Part shown: piece by piece, positions 1 to 8,423 of the stretch
Layout of the letters: each line of letters starts with the position of its first letter
Position numbering within the stretch: position 1 is the first letter of the stretch
NCBI GenBank assembly: GCA_003499955.1
Contig: DNRP01000026.1
Span: 1-13,216, forward strand
Reading direction: 5' to 3'
DNA length: 13,216 bases
Source of the DNA: Cyanobacteria bacterium UBA9971
GTDB lineage: Bacteria > Cyanobacteriota > Vampirovibrionia > Gastranaerophilales > UBA9971
Made by a program: the position numbers and the translations under genes
Notes under the pieces: model-generated
Database searches by the model: none
The model's input: the letters and a program-made list of their open reading frames with translations, nothing else
What the model was told of the DNA's origin: nothing

Positions 1-1790
1 CCGGAGTAACCGGTCAGCTTTATAAACAATTTGCGCTGACAATCGCTTTTTCTATAGCGATATCAGCCTTTAACGCGTTGACTTTAACTCCCGCATTAGC
101 GGCTATTTTGATTACTCATCAACAAAAAGAGTCTTTTATATTTGATAAAATAAATATTTTTATTCAAAACATGAGAAATTTTTATAATAAAACTCTCAAC
201 TTTGTTATTCAGCATATAAAACCAACAATGGCAATATTTTGCGTGCTGATAGGTTTAACTTATTTATTATTTAAAATGGTGCCTTCCGCCTTTGTTCCAA
301 ACGAAGATCAGGGATTTATCATTTCAATTGTTCAAGCTCCTGAAGGAACTTCGCTTTCTCAAACCAAAAAAATTCTTGAAAAAGCTGAATATGTTTATTA
401 CAGCAATCCTGAAATCAATTATGCAGTATCTATAGCAGGATTTAGCTTTGCGGGAAGCGGACCTAATAAAGGGATGCAAATTCTTTCTTTGAAACCTTAT
501 AAAGAAAGAAAAGGCAAAGAACATTCCGTAAATGCCGTTGTAAATAAACTCAGAGGGCAGTTAATGGGAATACCCGACGCTGTTATTATGCCGTTTGAAC
601 CTCCTGCAATTAGAGGTGTGGGAAGTATCGGCGGATTTCAGTTTCAAATTAAAGATGAAGGCGGACATACTCTCGATGAATTAAGTGCGGCAACTCAAGC
701 TGTTATTGGAACAGGAAGCAAATCCCCTGTACTTTTAGGACTATTCTCGAGTTACAGCGCAAATAATCCTCAAATAATGGTTAATGTAGATAAGTTTAAA
801 GCGAAACAATTAAATATTTCTTTGCAGGACATATATACGACTATGCAAATATTTATGGGTTCAATGTATGTCAATGATTTTGACTATTTAAACAAGGTAT
901 ACAGGGTCTATGTTCAGGCTGACCAACAATTCAGAAACAGCCCTGACAGCATCGGGCAATTCTATGCGCGTTCGCAGAACGGCTCAATGGTTCAGCTTTC
1001 AAACCTTGTATCAACCTCGCAAATTTATACCGCTCAAACAATAAATCATTATAATTTGTTTAGATCGGCTGAAATAAACGGCTCGCCATTCTTCGGACAC
1101 AGTAGTGGCGAAGCTATTAAAGAAATGGAATCTATCGCAAAGAAAGTATTGCCGGAGGGAATGTCTTTTGAATGGGCAGGAACAGCTCTAGAAGAACTCG
1201 AATCAGGTTCAAAAGCCTCATTTATTTTCATGTTAAGCTTTGTCTTCATCTTTTTAATACTCGTAGCACAATACGAAAGCTTTATGAATCCTGTTATCAT
1301 ATTAATGGCTGTACCTGTTGCTATTTTTGGGGCATTATCGGCGCAATTTGCAAGAGGTTTCTCAAACGATGTCTTTTGCCAGATTGGTATGGTTATGCTC
1401 ATAGGACTTGCAAGTAAAAACGCCATCCTGATAGTTGAATTTGCTAACCAGCTCCGCGAAAAAGGGTTGTCAATAAAAGATGCTGTAATGCAGGCATCGG
1501 CTATTCGTTTTCGTCCTATCATAATGACTTCGCTTGCATTTATCCTCGGTATTTTACCGCTTGTTATCTCTACAGGAGCAGGTTCTGCAAGCCGTCAATC
1601 CATGGGAACAACTATATTTGGCGGGATGATAGTTTCAACAATTTTAAATCTCTTATTTGTTCCTGTTTTTTACATTTTGATAATGTCCATAAGAGAAAAA
1701 TTTAAACACCGCAAAGCCAAAACTGTTGTTCAGCGCAACCAAAAGCTTGAATTGTCAGACGATAAGGAAATAAAAAATGAAAAAATATAA
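1..1790 (+). CDS. HAE1-family RND efflux transporter, C-terminal half (5' end outside window)
   Basis: This is the inner-membrane proton-driven pump of a tripartite efflux system (AcrB/MexB type). The open frame continues upstream to the window edge: codons from position 3 read GVTGQLYKQF..., matching the AcrB TM6 region, so the TTG at 78 is an internal codon and roughly 480 residues are missing. The 595 residues seen contain the end of TM6, TM7 with the following FVPNEDQG motif (AcrB FLPDEDQG), the second large periplasmic loop, and TM8-TM12. The TM10 motif GLASKNAILIVEFA carries the proton-relay lysine (codon 1416-1418; AcrB K940). The following RFRPIIMTSLAFILG segment retains the relay arginine. 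The TM4 aspartate pair is outside the window. The 3' end overlaps the next gene by 14 nt, so the two are cotranscribed. Substrate cannot be deduced. A membrane-fusion gene is expected upstream by analogy. Family assignment is firm. Confidence 0.95.
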   Translation, partial: GVTGQLYKQFALTIAFSIAISAFNALTLTPALAAILITHQQKESFIFDKINIFIQNMRNFYNKTLNFVIQHIKPTMAIFCVLIGLTYLLFKMVPSAFVPNEDQGFIISIVQAPEGTSLSQTKKILEKAEYVYYSNPEINYAVSIAGFSFAGSGPNKGMQILSLKPYKERKGKEHSVNAVVNKLRGQLMGIPDAVIMPFEPPAIRGVGSIGGFQFQIKDEGGHTLDELSAATQAVIGTGSKSPVLLGLFSSYSANNPQIMVNVDKFKAKQLNISLQDIYTTMQIFMGSMYVNDFDYLNKVYRVYVQADQQFRNSPDSIGQFYARSQNGSMVQLSNLVSTSQIYTAQTINHYNLFRSAEINGSPFFGHSSGEAIKEMESIAKKVLPEGMSFEWAGTALEELESGSKASFIFMLSFVFIFLILVAQYESFMNPVIILMAVPVAIFGALSAQFARGFSNDVFCQIGMVMLIGLASKNAILIVEFANQLREKGLSIKDAVMQASAIRFRPIIMTSLAFILGILPLVISTGAGSASRQSMGTTIFGGMIVSTILNLLFVPVFYILIMSIREKFKHRKAKTVVQRNQKLELSDDKEIKNEKI

Positions 1791-3177
1791 TTTATTAGCG
1801 GCAATTTTGTCGGCAATATTTTTAATCACCGGCAATAGCGCCTTTAGTGCAGATAACGTTAAAATCAAGCCGGAACAGAAACAAACTCAAAATAAAAAAT
1901 TAAACGCCAGGATTATTGATAAAAATGAATATATCAATCAGGATTGGTGGAGCAGATTTAATGACCCTATTTTAACCGGCTATATTAATAAATCGGCAAA
2001 CTCAAATTATGATCTTAAAATAGCTTCATTAAAAGTGTTAGAGACCCAAGCCCTTGTGAGAGAGTCGTTAGGAAAAGAATTTCCTTTATTAAATCTGGGT
2101 TCTGATTTTTCAAGAAAAAAAACATCAGATAATGTTCAGGTCGCATCTTCTACTCAAAGTTCATATATGTTTCCGTTAAATGTAAACTACGAACTTGATT
2201 TATGGAGAAAAAACAGGGATAAAACAATCCAAAAAGGTAAAGATTTAGAAATAGCCAATTTTGACGAAAAAGCTTTGTTTATTTCTTTAAATTCATCAAT
2301 TGCTTCAGCTTATTTTAACGCTGTTAATATGGATAAACAGCTTGAATTACAGAAAAAAATCGTGAATATCAGAAAAGAGATACTGGATTTAACCAAAGAG
2401 AATTATAAATACGGATTATCAACGGCAACAGAAGTTACATTAGCAGAAAAATCTTTAACGGAGGCGGAATCTGCTTTAAGTGATATCGGAAAATATCAGG
2501 TTATCTTTTTAAATCAATTAGCGGCGCTTACAAGTGACAGCGTTGATAATTCATTATCGCTGGAACGAACATCTGTTGATAATATTGAACTTACCGGGCA
2601 TTTGCCGGAAAATTTCAAAAATGAAGTTATACAAAAAAGACCGGATATACTAAAGGCGGAAGCTGAATTACAAAAATCAGGAATTGATGTCAGCCTTGCC
2701 AAAAAAGATTTTTTACCCGACATAACACTTTCAGGGCAGTTCGGGTTTAATTCAAATACTTTTTCAAAATCTTTTAACTGGGATAGTTACATTCTTTCCG
2801 GCGGTGTAGGTATTTTAGAGACAGTTTTTTCGGGCGGGCAAAGAAAAGCAAGGTTAAAAGTTAAAAAATATCAATATGAACAAATGCTTCAACGGTATCA
2901 AAAGACAATTCTTACTTCATTTCAGGAAGTTAATGACAGCTTAGCGATGTTAAAGTTTGACACACAAAAAGATATCAATAATTTAAACAGAATTGACCAC
3001 GAAAAAGATAATTTAGAAAGTATAAATATTAAATATGAACATGGCGCAATTTCATATCTTGATACGCTTCAATATAAAGAAAGAGTTTTAACACTTGAAA
3101 AAGAACAAACTCAAAGCAAAATAGATTGTTTTATAGATTCTTTAAGTTTATACAAAGCTGTTGGCGGAAGTTTGTAA
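1777..3177 (+). CDS. Outer-membrane factor of efflux pump, NodT/OprM (TolC-like) family
   Basis: This is the trimeric outer-membrane channel partner of the RND pump encoded just upstream. The 466-residue product has an N-terminal signal peptide (KK followed by a hydrophobic stretch, with cleavage probably around residues 22-25). There is no lipobox cysteine, so unlike OprM and many NodT-type members it is probably not a lipoprotein. Family landmarks are WWSRFNDP starting at residue 57, the YELDLWRKNRD segment around residue 141, and KRPDI near residue 287 followed by a second copy of the helical repeat (VSLAKKDFLPDITLSGQFG). The C-terminus ends in VGGSL. The ATG start is supported by an AAGGA ribosome-binding site at about 1764-1768 and by the 14-nt overlap with the pump gene. 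Its TAA stop directly abuts the stop of the convergent bcsC-like gene, leaving no room for a terminator between them. Confidence 0.94.
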   Translation: MKKYNLLAAILSAIFLITGNSAFSADNVKIKPEQKQTQNKKLNARIIDKNEYINQDWWSRFNDPILTGYINKSANSNYDLKIASLKVLETQALVRESLGKEFPLLNLGSDFSRKKTSDNVQVASSTQSSYMFPLNVNYELDLWRKNRDKTIQKGKDLEIANFDEKALFISLNSSIASAYFNAVNMDKQLELQKKIVNIRKEILDLTKENYKYGLSTATEVTLAEKSLTEAESALSDIGKYQVIFLNQLAALTSDSVDNSLSLERTSVDNIELTGHLPENFKNEVIQKRPDILKAEAELQKSGIDVSLAKKDFLPDITLSGQFGFNSNTFSKSFNWDSYILSGGVGILETVFSGGQRKARLKVKKYQYEQMLQRYQKTILTSFQEVNDSLAMLKFDTQKDINNLNRIDHEKDNLESINIKYEHGAISYLDTLQYKERVLTLEKEQTQSKIDCFIDSLSLYKAVGGSL

Positions 3178-6100
3178 TTAAAATCTTATAATTAAATTTA
3201 CCCTAAAAAGATGCTGTCTGACTGTTCGATAGTTGTTAAAATCATAATATGCCCTGGCTCCGATTCTGCCGGTTTCATTATAAGTTAAACCGATATTGTA
3301 ACCATAATACAGAGTAGAATGGATTCCAGGTGCGTTATTTACAAGCTCAAAGGGACCTCTCATTGACTGCGAACCCAGAAAACCCGCTAATAAATATCTG
3401 ATGCCGGTTTTCTTAAAACCGCCTTTTATGGTTATCGGGAATTTGTTTGCCAAGAAAAACGTAGGGCTAAAATAACCGCCTACGCCAGAGTTGCTTGGAG
3501 TAGGATAAGGAGAAGTTCCGTCGCTTCCAATAGGACTGTTATTTAAATTAGCTCCGCCAAAACCTGACATATCTCTCCGAAAGTCTAAATAGTAAAAATC
3601 ATAGCCTGCCATGATTTGATTTATAAAAAATTCTTCGGGTGCTGAAAATAACATTATACCGGCTCCTACAGGAGCTTCTTGATATAAATTCGCCGGAGAA
3701 TTACTGCCATACCTGTTTCCGATATTATAACCCGCATAAGCATAAGTCTTATGCGGCAATTTGAAAGCCGCATTCAAAATCATGAATTTATTGTCAATAA
3801 TTCTTCCTACAAGTTGGTTTGCAAAAGGTCCGACTTCTGGAACTACACCGGCTGCGGACATATAAGAATCTATTTCATCAAGATATCTTATATATCCTGA
3901 ATTTAAGGTTACGCAATCATTCAGAAAAGCTTTAAAAGTCATATTGCCGAGTATAATACTGCCTTTATATGAAAAATCCTCTATTCCGACAGCACTTGTA
4001 TAGCCAAAGTGGTCATTAGGTCTTCCTTCTGAGCCTATAGAATAAAGAGTTCCTCTTGCAGAAACAACATCGGAAATATATTTTGTTGTAGTTATTGAAC
4101 CGATTGATTTTATATTAGGTTTTGGATAAAAATATGCGTTTCCTCCAAGTTTATTCCATCTAACCGCATTTGCATTCCCTGAAAGCTCATAATAATTAAA
4201 TAAAGGCTCGAGATCCGGTCTTAACCGCATTTGAATATCTGCTTCAAGTTCTTTTGCTCTGTCCAGATTGTTATTTTTCAACAGTTCAAGGGCTTTATCA
4301 TTTCTTCCAAGAGCGCCGTAAGAAAAGTTGAATATATAATAAGGTATTCCTGTTTCTAATGATACATCTCTTTTCCCAAGTTCGTTATAGGCTTTTGCCA
4401 GATTAAAATTTATATCCTCATCTTTTGGAAGTTTTTCCAGAATTTCTATGGATTGAAAATTATCTCCTGTTGAATTAAATGATACGGCAAGATTTTTGTT
4501 TGCCTGAATATTTTGGGGGTCTTTTGCCAGAACATTATTTAATATTTTTCTGGCTATTAACGGTTCGCCTCGAGTAATTTGAATTTCAGCAAGTCCTATT
4601 TGCGCTCTGTCGGTAAATTCGGGCTCGTTAAGGAGATATTTATACAAATTCTCACCGGTATCAAGGTTTTTATTATAATGTTCAGACTGGGCTATTTTAT
4701 AGATTATTCTGTTGTTATTATTAAAATCAGCTATATTTTGATAATATTTTAAAGCCTGATTAAAATTTGACTCAAAAAAGCTTATATCTCCCAGCGATTC
4801 CAGTATCTCAGAATTACAGGGCTCAACTTTTGCAAGTTCGAGTAAAAGATTTTTTGCCTGAATATAATTTTTAACAGCAATATAAGCTTTAGCAACTTTA
4901 ATTTTTAATTTTATATTCTCAGTGTCAATCGAAACAGCCCGGCAAAACATTTCTATAGCCTTAGGTGAGTCGTTTTGAGCCATATATATCTCTCCCAGTG
5001 ATTCCCATATTTCAAAATTGTCAGGCTTAATTTTTGCAAGTTCGCATAAAAGATTTTTTGCCTGATCATAATTTTTAACAGCAATATAAACTTTAGCAAT
5101 TTGAATTTTTAATTTTATATTTTCAGAATCAAGCAAAACAGCTTTGCAAAGGATATCCCTTGCTTTTTGGGGTTCGTTTTGAGCCAGATAGATATCTGCG
5201 ATTGTGCTAAGAGCATCAACATTATTTGGATATAATTTAATAAAATTTTCCAGAATTTGCAGTGATAACGGGATATTCCCTGTATAAAAAAGACTTTTAG
5301 CGTAGTTAAGTTCGGATTCAGGGTCTTGTGTTTTATTTAAATAATTTTGATAAAACTCACCGGCTTTTTTAAAATCTCCCGATATGAAATAAGATAGTGC
5401 AATACCTTTTTGAGCTTGTATATTATCAGGATTTTTATTGTAAATTTCAAAATATAAATTTAAAGCAGTATCATATTTTTTTTGCAGCAAAAAGATTTCA
5501 GCTATATTAACTTTATATTTTTCATTTTTTGTCAGAGAAATAAGCTTGTTATAAATTTCCAAAGTTTGTCCATAATTTTTTGTATCCCTTAAATAATTGG
5601 CGTAAACTTCAAGCAAATCAATACTATCCGGCGTTTCTTTTAAAAGATTCCGATAATATTCAAGTGCAAGTTCATCTTTATGCAGCCAGCCATAGGTTTT
5701 TGCCAATCCGAATTTGGCTTCATATCTTTCAGGAAATATTTCATGAGCTTTAAGATAATATTGATTTGACTCAAGTATTTTCCCCTGACTTTCATATTCT
5801 TGAGCTTGTTTTATATAATTAAAAAAATTCTTGTTTTGTACTAAATTTTTATTTTGTATTGCATAACTTTTTTTAAATTTAATAATATCTTTTTTATCAG
5901 CTTTTACATAATCTGAAAATTTCTTATTTTGTTGCTGATAATTTTGTTTAGGTTTCTGCCCTTTTTTTAGAGAAATTATTTCAGCTATATTCGTCTTATA
6001 CTTATCATTTTTTGTCAATTCAAGAAGCTTATTATAAATTTTCAGAGTTTGATCATAGTCTTTATTATCTTTCAAATAAACGGCATAAGCTTCAAGCAAG

Positions 6101-7131
6101 GCAACATTACTTGGAGCTTGCTTGAAGAGTTCTTGATAATATTTAAGCGCGGGTTTATCTTTGTTAAGCCATCCATAGGTTTTAGCAAGTCCAAATTGAG
6201 CCTCAAATCGGTCAGGGAATAGCTCATGAGCTTTAAGATAATATTGATTTGCCTCGGGTATTTTCCCCTGACTTTCATATTCTTGAGCTTGTTTTATATA
6301 ACTCAAAAATTTCTTATTTTGCTCCCGATAATTTTTTAAAGAAATTATTTCAGCTATATTCGTCTTATACTTGTTATTTTTTGTGAGTTCAAAAAGCCTG
6401 TTATATATTTTCAGGGCTTGATCATAATCCTGATTATCTTTTAAATATTTGGCGTATTCTTCAAGAAATGGAACATCATTCGGTGTTTCTTTAAATTTTT
6501 CCCGATAATATTTAAATTCGAGTTTATTTTTGTACAACGAGCCGTATGTCCGCGCCAATCCAAATAAAGCTTCATATCTTGTGGGAAATATTTTTTGGGC
6601 TTTAAGATAATACTGATGCGCCTCGCGTGTTTTATTTTGACTTTCATATTTTTTAGCCTGCTTTATGTAATTTAAATATATTTGATTTTTTTGCAGCAAA
6701 TTTATTTCGGCTATATTGATTTTATATTTTTTGTTTTTTGTCAGTTCATAAAGTTTTTCATAGATTTTCAGCGACTGCTCATAATTTTTGTTATCTTTTA
6801 AATATTTGGCGTATTCTTCAAGCAAGGCAATATTATTGGGAAATTCTTTTAAAAGTTCCTGATAGTACTTAAGCGCGAGTTTATCTTTATGTAGCCAACC
6901 GTAAGTCTTAGCCAGCCCGAATCGGGCTTCAAACTTTTCAGGATAGATTTTTTCCGCTTTAAGATAATACTCATTTGCTTTGAGTATTTTATTTTGACTT
7001 TCATATCTTTGAGCCTGTTTTATATAATTCAAATAGGTCTTATTTTGTTCTAAATTTTGAGCATTTGTAATAAGAAAACAGGAAAAATACAAAGTAACTA
7101 TTATTAAAAATTGTGTGAGCTTTTTATTCAT
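3178..7131 (-). CDS. bcsC: BcsC-like cellulose export protein: TPR repeats plus C-terminal outer-membrane beta-barrel
   Basis: Probable outer-membrane exporter of bacterial cellulose with a periplasmic TPR scaffold. The 1317-residue product has a signal peptide (about residues 1-24, ...FLITNA|Q). TPR-type repeats run to about residue 970, including four long near-copies (30-148, 149-271, 272-401, 433-551) and a 68-residue tandem pair (652-719, 720-787). The last ~335 residues are rich in alternating aromatic/glycine strands, contain GGYFSP (residues 1218-1223), a motif I associate with BcsC barrels, and end in a terminal phenylalanine (RVNLIIRF), as expected for a BAM substrate. E. coli BcsC is about 1157 residues, so this one is longer, mostly because of the repeat blocks. 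The gene lies divergently from bcsZ-bcsA instead of in one operon. No good ribosome-binding site precedes the ATG. An unrelated TPR-porin for another polysaccharide is the main alternative, but the adjacent GH8 and BcsA genes favour cellulose. Confidence 0.85.
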   Translation of the reverse strand: MNKKLTQFLIIVTLYFSCFLITNAQNLEQNKTYLNYIKQAQRYESQNKILKANEYYLKAEKIYPEKFEARFGLAKTYGWLHKDKLALKYYQELLKEFPNNIALLEEYAKYLKDNKNYEQSLKIYEKLYELTKNKKYKINIAEINLLQKNQIYLNYIKQAKKYESQNKTREAHQYYLKAQKIFPTRYEALFGLARTYGSLYKNKLEFKYYREKFKETPNDVPFLEEYAKYLKDNQDYDQALKIYNRLFELTKNNKYKTNIAEIISLKNYREQNKKFLSYIKQAQEYESQGKIPEANQYYLKAHELFPDRFEAQFGLAKTYGWLNKDKPALKYYQELFKQAPSNVALLEAYAVYLKDNKDYDQTLKIYNKLLELTKNDKYKTNIAEIISLKKGQKPKQNYQQQNKKFSDYVKADKKDIIKFKKSYAIQNKNLVQNKNFFNYIKQAQEYESQGKILESNQYYLKAHEIFPERYEAKFGLAKTYGWLHKDELALEYYRNLLKETPDSIDLLEVYANYLRDTKNYGQTLEIYNKLISLTKNEKYKVNIAEIFLLQKKYDTALNLYFEIYNKNPDNIQAQKGIALSYFISGDFKKAGEFYQNYLNKTQDPESELNYAKSLFYTGNIPLSLQILENFIKLYPNNVDALSTIADIYLAQNEPQKARDILCKAVLLDSENIKLKIQIAKVYIAVKNYDQAKNLLCELAKIKPDNFEIWESLGEIYMAQNDSPKAIEMFCRAVSIDTENIKLKIKVAKAYIAVKNYIQAKNLLLELAKVEPCNSEILESLGDISFFESNFNQALKYYQNIADFNNNNRIIYKIAQSEHYNKNLDTGENLYKYLLNEPEFTDRAQIGLAEIQITRGEPLIARKILNNVLAKDPQNIQANKNLAVSFNSTGDNFQSIEILEKLPKDEDINFNLAKAYNELGKRDVSLETGIPYYIFNFSYGALGRNDKALELLKNNNLDRAKELEADIQMRLRPDLEPLFNYYELSGNANAVRWNKLGGNAYFYPKPNIKSIGSITTTKYISDVVSARGTLYSIGSEGRPNDHFGYTSAVGIEDFSYKGSIILGNMTFKAFLNDCVTLNSGYIRYLDEIDSYMSAAGVVPEVGPFANQLVGRIIDNKFMILNAAFKLPHKTYAYAGYNIGNRYGSNSPANLYQEAPVGAGIMLFSAPEEFFINQIMAGYDFYYLDFRRDMSGFGGANLNNSPIGSDGTSPYPTPSNSGVGGYFSPTFFLANKFPITIKGGFKKTGIRYLLAGFLGSQSMRGPFELVNNAPGIHSTLYYGYNIGLTYNETGRIGARAYYDFNNYRTVRQHLFRVNLIIRF
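4771..5178 (-). repeat. Two tandem 204-bp (68-codon) TPR units inside the bcsC-like gene
   Basis: Copies lie at 4975-5178 and 4771-4974 (protein residues 652-719 and 720-787). They share segments such as ENIKLKI and AKVYIAVKNY/AKAYIAVKNY followed by QAKNLL.ELAK. Each unit equals two 34-residue TPRs, so this is a separate, in-frame duplication from the larger blocks upstream. Confidence 0.85.
5479..7044 (-). repeat. Four tandem ~119-130-codon TPR blocks inside the bcsC-like gene
   Basis: Blocks lie at 6688-7044, 6319-6687, 5929-6318 and 5479-5835, with a 31-codon linker (5836-5928) before the last. Each begins like NK.(F/Y)L.YIKQAQ.YES and ends like NIAEI..L. Some stretches are still identical in DNA: a 44-bp match is found at 5775-5818 and 6258-6301, which points to recent duplication or gene conversion. 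All blocks keep the reading frame. Confidence 0.9.
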
Positions 7132-7163
7132 TCAATCAAAATCCAAGCAATATCATGAATGAA
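7127..7163 (-). promoter_or_regulatory. 8-bp inverted repeat covering the bcsC-like start codon
   Basis: TTCATTCA at 7127-7134 and TGAATGAA at 7156-7163 are perfect complements separated by 21 nt. In the bcsC-like transcript they would pair and enclose the AUG in the 3' arm, which could limit initiation. They could also be a chance A/T-rich repeat. No clear -35/-10 pair was found for this gene in the 110 bp between the two divergent frames (7132-7241). Confidence 0.3.
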
Positions 7164-7241
7164 CATAATTAAACCGACAGGAAAATGATATTACATAGAT
7201 TTCTAGCTTTACCTGCCTAACTGACTAGTCCAAATGCGAGG

Positions 7242-7270
7242 ATGACACACTCGCCAAATATATTTATATT
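7242..7270 (+). promoter_or_regulatory. Sigma-70-type promoter for bcsZ-bcsA
   Basis: ATGACA (7242-7247) and TATATT (7265-7270) each match the consensus at five of six positions and are separated by exactly 17 bp. Transcription would begin near 7277, giving a leader of about 31 nt to the ATG at 7308. A GCGAG/CTCGC dyad (7236-7240 and 7250-7254) is centred on the -35 box and may be an operator. Confidence 0.6.
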
Positions 7271-7307
7271 AAAGAAGAAAAATAGATATGGGGCTTTAAA
7301 TTTTGAT

Positions 7308-8423
7308 ATGTATAAATATATAGCATCAACGTTGATATTTTTAATTTTATTTTACAGTATAAACATATCTGCCCGGTTATCAAGCAAAGTTATACTTAAT
7401 GATTCCTGGGATTATTACAAAAAAACATTTATAAGTGATGATGGAAGAGTAATAGATCATCAAAAAGAGTCTATAACTACATCTGAAGGACAAGCTTATG
7501 CCATGAGAAGGGCAGTATTGATGAGAGATAAAGTGACTTTTGATAAAATTTATAATTGGACAAAATATAATTTAAAACGCAAAGATGATAATCTTTTTGC
7601 ATGGAAGTGGGGTAAAAGGGTCACAGATTACGGCATTATAGATGAATGCAGCGCAAGTGATGCCGGTGTTGAAATGGCTTCTGTCTTGATTTTTGCCTCT
7701 AAAGTCTGGAATCAAAAAAGTTATTTGGACGATGCCAAAAAAATTCTCTCAAGTATTTGGGATAAAGAAACTATTGAGATTAACGGCTTAAGAATTCTTG
7801 TAGCAGGTGATTATCAAAAAAATGGCGAAAATATTGCAATTAATCCGTCTTATTTTATGCTTAATTCTTTTAGAATTTTTGCTGAAATCGATAAATCCCA
7901 TGATTGGCAAAAGCTCGTTGATTCATCATATAAGCTTGTTAATTATTGCATAGATAATATAGATTCGGGATTGCCTCCCGATTGGTTCTATATAAACAAA
8001 GATACGGGCAAAATATTTTTTGACAGCCCAAAAAGTGATTTTTCTTATGATGCAATTAGAATTTTTTACAGATTTTATATTGATTATTCCATAAGTAAAG
8101 ATAAAAGAGCTGAAAAGCTTTTATCAAAGTCAAACTTGTTTATTAACAGATGGAAAAAAGACGGGAAATTTTATACAAATTATAAGCAAAATGGTGAAAT
8201 CAAAGATCAAGTTGAGGCAATAGGCTCAATTGCCTTGCTTTTACCAATTATAAAATCCTACAACAAAGAAGTTGCCCATGAAATATACAAAGATAGAATA
8301 GAAAAATTCTATAACAAAGCCGGATACTGGTATAACCCTATGGATTATTATGCACAAAACCTTATTTGGTTTGGAAATTGGTTATATCTGGATGAAGAAA
8401 ACATTAAATCGTTTAAATATTAA
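7308..8423 (+). CDS. bcsZ: Periplasmic endoglucanase of the cellulose locus, glycoside hydrolase family 8 (BcsZ-like)
   Basis: Hydrolyses beta-1,4-glucan in the periplasm; BcsZ enzymes trim nascent cellulose and are needed for normal secretion. From the ATG at 7308 the protein is 371 residues (E. coli BcsZ 368). The N-terminus is a good signal peptide (about 1-22, ...SINISA|R). TTSEGQAYAM contains the expected acid E60 and FSYDAIRIFY the expected base D248, both offset by 5 from E. coli E55 and D243. The SASD motif around residues 115-118 keeps the substrate-binding aspartate, but the usual DGD reads DAG here. The frame is open back to an ATG at 7242. I prefer 7308 because the longer form puts 22 residues ahead of the signal peptide and would start on top of the promoter. 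Neither start has a well-spaced ribosome-binding site. The 3' end overlaps bcsA. Confidence 0.92.
   Translation: MYKYIASTLIFLILFYSINISARLSSKVILNDSWDYYKKTFISDDGRVIDHQKESITTSEGQAYAMRRAVLMRDKVTFDKIYNWTKYNLKRKDDNLFAWKWGKRVTDYGIIDECSASDAGVEMASVLIFASKVWNQKSYLDDAKKILSSIWDKETIEINGLRILVAGDYQKNGENIAINPSYFMLNSFRIFAEIDKSHDWQKLVDSSYKLVNYCIDNIDSGLPPDWFYINKDTGKIFFDSPKSDFSYDAIRIFYRFYIDYSISKDKRAEKLLSKSNLFINRWKKDGKFYTNYKQNGEIKDQVEAIGSIALLLPIIKSYNKEVAHEIYKDRIEKFYNKAGYWYNPMDYYAQNLIWFGNWLYLDEENIKSFKY

Noticed and set aside
1049..1522. 157-residue minus-strand frame inside the RND gene
   Set aside because: It lies opposite strongly conserved RND transmembrane coding sequence, has no ribosome-binding site and no recognisable domain.
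78..1790. TTG at 78 as the start of the RND gene
   Set aside because: The frame continues to the window edge and codes for the conserved TM6 region, so this codon is internal.
6072..6647. Two 68-residue minus-strand frames inside the bcsC-like gene
   Set aside because: They are alternative-frame readings of two copies of the same repeat block, so they resemble each other only because the repeat does.
7223..7230. GACTAGTC palindrome between bcsC and bcsZ
   Set aside because: An isolated 8-bp palindrome with no promoter element at a fitting distance; could be chance.
7242..7307. ATG at 7242 as the start of bcsZ
   Set aside because: It lies on the -35 box of a good promoter, its GAGG is directly adjacent with no spacing, and it puts 22 residues in front of a normal signal peptide. 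It remains the outer limit of the frame.
7132..7307. c-di-GMP (GEMM) riboswitch upstream of the cellulose genes
   Set aside because: A minus-strand stretch around 7180-7220 has a GTAAAGCTAG faintly like the GEMM core, and GGCAGG/CCTGTC can pair, but the other conserved GEMM segments are not found on either strand.
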